Shown piece after piece: positions 5,865-7,400 of a stretch of 7,400 bases of DNA. The number at the start of each line of letters is the position of its first letter. Positions within the stretch are counted from its first letter, which is position 1. Source of the DNA: an uncultured Bacteroidales bacterium (lineage in GTDB: Bacteria > Bacteroidota > Bacteroidia > Bacteroidales > Paludibacteraceae); NCBI GenBank assembly GCA_937901025.1, contig CALCGR010000022.1:1-7400 (forward strand). Direction: 5' to 3'. A program made the position numbers and the translations under genes. The notes beneath the pieces are model-generated. The model saw only the letters and a list, made by a program, of their open reading frames with translations. It did no database searches and was not told the DNA's origin.

Positions 5865-5890
5865 ATGCACAATGCACAATGCACGATGCA
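5865..5890. repeat. Heptamer tandem repeat ATGCACA/G
   Basis: Three tandem 7-base units (ATGCACA at 5865 and 5872, ATGCACG at 5879) are followed by a partial fourth (ATGCA at 5886). They lie between the ORF6N stop and the MazG start. Short heptamer arrays of this kind are a familiar intergenic filler in some Bacteroidota and cyanobacteria, possibly copy-number variable by slippage. The rest of the 5795-5899 gap holds an A/T run just before the MazG ATG and nothing gene-like. Confidence 0.6.
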
Positions 5891-5899
5891 GGGTTAGTT

Positions 5900-6310
5900 T
5901 TATTTATCTTCTTTTAATCTTTGCGCTGTTGCTTCAAAGCCTATAGGGTTCATTTTGGGTCTTGGTTGCTCCTCTAGTTGATGTCCTTGTTCTGTAAAGG
6001 CGTAAGGATCATAGCCTCCAAAACGTTGGTTAGCAGGGATCACAATTTGTGATTCCTTATTGGAAATCAGCGAGTTAGCAACATTCTTATCTACTTTAAA
6101 CATAAAATCCGACGGGAACCGTTCTATATTGCGCCGAACAGCTTGTTTTAAACTTCGAACCTCTATGCCGTAAATACGAGCTATATCTACATCAAGAATA
6201 ACTTGAACACCATTAACTTCATGAATAAGATCTTGAATGTTAGGAATAACTAACGAGACCATATTTACTTCATTCGTTTTTAACTTTATTTGTGGTAATT
6301 TCGCCATCAT
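5900..6310 (-). CDS. ORF6N-domain protein, apparently internally deleted (136 aa)
   Basis: Residues ~22-109 are a clear ORF6N domain: IHEVNGVQVILDVDIARIYG, then VRSLKQAVRRNIERFPSDFMF, ending in PYAFTEQG (102-109). ORF6N is a DNA-binding module common in phages and bacterial accessory genes. Normally FTEQG is followed by a helical segment of the VAMLSSVL type and a longer C-terminal region. Here FTEQG runs directly into HQLEEQPRPKMNPIGFEATAQRLKEDK, which looks like the usual extreme C-terminus (PR/K...IGF). An in-frame loss of the middle, with a junction near 5983, is the simplest reading. A naturally short variant is possible. The ATG at 6310 is 12-15 bases downstream of the expected transcription start. 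The protein may regulate its own promoter and the MazG-helicase genes (inference). Confidence 0.85.
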   Translation of the reverse strand: MMAKLPQIKLKTNEVNMVSLVIPNIQDLIHEVNGVQVILDVDIARIYGIEVRSLKQAVRRNIERFPSDFMFKVDKNVANSLISNKESQIVIPANQRFGGYDPYAFTEQGHQLEEQPRPKMNPIGFEATAQRLKEDK

Positions 6311-6327
6311 TATTTTAATTTACGCTG

Positions 6328-6359
6328 CAAAGTTACAAAATTAATTGGACATGTGCAAA
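6328..6359 (-). promoter_or_regulatory. Bacteroidota promoter for the ORF6N gene
   Basis: On the - strand TTTG (6359-6356) and TAACTTTG (6335-6328) are separated by exactly 20 bases, a full match to the Bacteroidota -33/-7 arrangement. The expected start site is near 6322, giving a short leader before ATG 6310. It is the nearest clear promoter upstream of the MazG-helicase operon, so it may drive those genes too. Confidence 0.8.
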
Positions 6360-6377
6360 TTTATTTGCAATTTGCAC
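6353..6377. promoter_or_regulatory. Candidate operator palindrome over the ORF6N -33 box
   Basis: GTGCAAAT (6353-6360) and ATTTGCAC (6370-6377) form a perfect 8-bp inverted repeat with a 9-base spacer, so half-sites are 17 bases apart centre to centre. The first arm covers the -33 box (6356-6359). A further TTTGCA lies inside the spacer. A dimeric regulator bound here would block the promoter. The ORF6N protein itself is the obvious candidate, but this is inference. Confidence 0.5.
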
Positions 6378-6384
6378 GCAAAAC

Positions 6385-6480
6385 CTAAAATAATACCGAT
6401 AATTTCACCACCGCGTACCCAATCATCCCGAAGATGATCGCAATGCACAAAATTGTCAAAAAAGTGTTTTCTCGTTCCAT
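6385..6480 (-). CDS. 31-residue single-span membrane peptide
   Basis: ATG at 6480 opens a 31-codon frame ending in TAG at 6385-6387. The product has a short charged N-terminus (MERENT), one hydrophobic span of about 18 residues (FLTILCIAIIFGMIGYAVV) and a short tail KLSVLF, so it should sit in the inner membrane. The start is supported by a TACTTTTG promoter element 31 bases upstream that has no other gene to serve. It is too short for ordinary gene finders. It could be a small regulatory or toxin-like peptide, but function is unknown. The ORF6N promoter lies immediately downstream. Confidence 0.6.
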   Translation of the reverse strand: MERENTFLTILCIAIIFGMIGYAVVKLSVLF

Positions 6481-6510
6481 AATTTTACCCTTTCGTTTCA
6501 AATTTCGCTG

Positions 6511-6518
6511 CAAAAGTA
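6511..6518 (-). promoter_or_regulatory. Bacteroidota -7 element for the 31-residue peptide
   Basis: On the - strand TACTTTTG matches TAnnTTTG, with the characteristic GCAGCG just downstream that is also seen at the ORF6N promoter. No TTTG is found 20 bases upstream. Instead a perfect 6-bp hairpin or operator, ACTGCC (6528-6533) and GGCAGT (6541-6546), occupies the -33 region. The leader would be about 25 bases. Confidence 0.55.
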
Positions 6519-6631
6519 CACCGAGGAACTGCCAACTTTAGGCAGTAGGTAGGTGAAATGCACAAAAAAATGCAAAATTTAAGAAAAACACGGCAAAAGA
6601 CTTTCGCCGAGAGACGACGTTGTACGAGGGA

Positions 6632-6648
6632 CCCGCATACAATGCGGG
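6632..6648. repeat. 7-bp GC-rich hairpin CCCGCAT-ACA-ATGCGGG
   Basis: CCCGCAT (6632-6638) and ATGCGGG (6642-6648) pair perfectly around a 3-base loop. It is the most stable small hairpin in the window and stands in an A-rich stretch. On neither strand does a T tract follow directly, so it is not a plain terminator. It may be part of a structured RNA or a REP-like repeat. Confidence 0.5.
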
Positions 6649-6665
6649 AGAAATAGAACAAAAAA

Positions 6666-6783
6666 TACGATTATTAAGAACGGCAAAGACCGGAGGCGTA
6701 ACGGAAGGGTTGCTTATCCCTTGCTTATCCCTTGCTACTGACCTCGGTATTATCTCGATGAAGAAAGTGTACGATTATTAAGA
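6666..6783. repeat. 14-bp direct repeat enclosing an 11-bp tandem repeat
   Basis: TACGATTATTAAGA occurs at 6666-6679 and again at 6770-6783, a period of 104 bases. Between them TTGCTTATCCC is repeated head-to-tail at 6710-6720 and 6721-6731, with a partial third copy (TTGCT, 6732-6736). The 14-bp copies could be remnants of a target-site or recombination duplication around an inserted segment, but the length is unusual for insertion-sequence duplications. Confidence 0.5.
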
Positions 6784-6832
6784 GGTACGGGGGGCGATGT
6801 ATGGTGCAGATCGCGCCAACATATTTTTTCGT

Positions 6833-6875
6833 GTTATAATGTGATTTTGTTATAGTGCGAAAATCACATTATAAC
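6833..6875. repeat. 16-bp perfect inverted repeat with ATTATAAC octamer cluster
   Basis: GTTATAATGTGATTTT (6833-6848) and AAAATCACATTATAAC (6860-6875) are perfect inverse copies around an 11-base spacer that itself contains GTTATAGT. Further ATTATAAC copies follow at 6876-6883 and 6944-6951, with GTTATAGT at 7036-7043. The repeated octamer in both orientations suggests binding sites for a dimeric protein or a replication/recombination initiator. As RNA it would form a long A-U hairpin. Confidence 0.65.
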
Positions 6876-7090
6876 ATTATAACATAACTTTGTGAGTCGA
6901 ATGGTGGGTGACCAGAAATAATATATAATATATATACTATAATATTATAACCCCATACCCCCCTATTTTTTTTGTTTTATAAATGTCCGTTTTTGTAATT
7001 TTGGTTACACAAATACCATCTACACTGTTTTTTATGTTATAGTGTTAATTTGTGAAAACACTACCTGTCCTCACGGATGGGTAGTGCACC

Positions 7091-7123
7091 AAAAAAATTG
7101 TAGTACCAATGCGTTAACATTGG
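7091..7123 (-). terminator. Possible intrinsic terminator of the 7130-7400 helicase
   Basis: On the - strand, CCAATG and CATTGG (7123-7118 and 7111-7106) form a 6-bp stem with a 6-base loop, extendable by one G-U pair. Eight bases further on come seven T residues (7097-7091). The stem starts 6 bases after the stop codon of the helicase gene. The gap between stem and T tract is longer than ideal, so the terminator would be weak. Confidence 0.4.
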
Positions 7124-7129
7124 CTTATG

Positions 7130-7400
7130 TTATATCTCTTTCAACCCCAGGCTTTGGAGGTAGTGGTAGGTGCTATCGTAATAGGCTGGGAGGCGAGTGG
7201 GGTCTTCTGGATTGCCCTCCGGAACACAAATGATCATACCTTGGCGAGCACGAGTAAGTAGGACGCGATAGGCATTTAATTGGTAAGCCTGACGCTCTAA
7301 TTTATTGATATTAACCCAGCGACTGCTTGTAAACGAATAGTGCTGCCAACTGCCATCATGATAACGCATATCACCATCCCAACCCAAACAGGTATAATCT
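7130..7400 (-). CDS. DUF2075-family DNA/RNA helicase, C-terminal end (partial)
   Basis: The frame is open from the right edge to a TAA at 7132-7130. The visible 90 residues or so match the end of a DUF2075 (Schlafen-like) helicase: an N-terminal DYTCLGWDGDMRY (the segment that normally follows the QGLE helicase motif), a SSRWVNIN segment, then motif VI NAYRVLLTRARQGMIICVP (arginine fingers at about 7252 and 7246), and the family tail EDPTRLPAYYDSTYHYLQSLGL. The start lies outside the window. Although in the same family as the 3072-5468 helicase, it ends directly after motif VI with no S24 domain, and its motif VI (LLTRARQG) differs from the other protein's LMSRGQKG. The two are therefore separate lineages rather than a recent duplication. 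Confidence 0.9.
   Translation of the reverse strand, partial: DYTCLGWDGDMRYHDGSWQHYSFTSSRWVNINKLERQAYQLNAYRVLLTRARQGMIICVPEGNPEDPTRLPAYYDSTYHYLQSLGLKEI

Larger units (their letters stand above)
6547..7105. other. Long intergenic stretch with repeats, no convincing gene
   Basis: About 560 bases without a supportable protein gene. The left half (6557-6783) is mixed in base content and is open in one frame on each strand, but lacks an ATG with a good context. It carries a hairpin, an 11-bp tandem repeat and a 14-bp direct repeat. The right half (6820-7060) is extremely A/T-rich with octamer repeats and a long inverted repeat. A TAACTTTG at 6885-6892 on the + strand could be a promoter, but lacks a -33 box and would transcribe antisense to the helicase tail. 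Possible readings are an interspersed repeat, a noncoding RNA or a recombination/replication site. Confidence 0.6.

Noticed and set aside
5865..5890. CRISPR-like array
   Set aside because: The units are 7 bases long with no spacers, so this is a simple tandem repeat; no CRISPR repeats are present in the window.
6558..6656. Small + strand frame of 32 codons beginning MHKKMQNLRK
   Set aside because: It is very basic and composed of A-rich sequence, ends in the hairpin, and has no promoter element; I cannot support it as a gene.
7042..7233. 63-codon open frame on the + strand with GTG start and several Cys
   Set aside because: Most of it is antisense to the helicase tail that matches its family to the last residues.

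Overview
The window looks like an accessory (mobile or defence-type) region of a Bacteroidota chromosome. The main clue is the promoters. Four sites carry the TAnnTTTG -7 element characteristic of this phylum: 694-701 on the + strand, and 517-524, 6328-6335 and 6511-6518 on the - strand. Two of these also have a TTTG box exactly 20 bases upstream. Most starts lack a Shine-Dalgarno sequence, and the intergenic DNA is AT-rich, as expected for the phylum. The genus cannot be told from this sequence.

Layout. (1) 1-420, - strand: a small basic protein of unknown function, followed with an 11-base overlap by a gene that runs off the left edge. (2) 421-729: a divergent regulatory region with back-to-back promoters and a block of helically phased GTGG(G)YAAATA repeats. 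(3) 730-1879, + strand: three short genes without recognised function. The junction before the third carries an SD-sequestering hairpin, followed by a REP/IS605-like hairpin. (4) 1948-5794, - strand: the centre of the window. In transcription order it holds a MazG-like nucleotide pyrophosphohydrolase, a 798-residue nuclease-like/DUF2075 helicase/S24 peptidase fusion (4-base ATGA overlap with MazG), a calcineurin-like metallophosphoesterase, and a three-helix membrane protein (16-base overlap with the phosphoesterase). (5) 5900-6480, - strand: an ORF6N-domain protein that seems to have lost its middle, and a 31-residue single-span membrane peptide, each with its own promoter. (6) 6547-7105: about 560 bases with no convincing gene but dense hairpins, direct repeats and a 16-bp perfect inverted repeat. 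(7) 7130-7400, - strand: the C-terminal end of a second DUF2075-type helicase entering from the right.

How the genes may work together (inference). No consensus promoter is visible just upstream of MazG. The ORF6N promoter, which is overlapped by a palindrome that could be an operator, may therefore drive ORF6N, MazG and the helicase, and perhaps also the phosphoesterase and membrane protein. The most interesting point is the C-terminus of the fusion helicase. It aligns by eye with UmuD/LexA: a Cys-Gly pair lies 36 residues before the GHSMEP serine, the same spacing as UmuD's cleavage site to its nucleophile. This suggests a nuclease-helicase controlled by self-cleavage, paired with a nucleotide-hydrolysing enzyme, a phosphoesterase and a membrane protein. 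That would be a plausible damage- or phage-responsive defence module.
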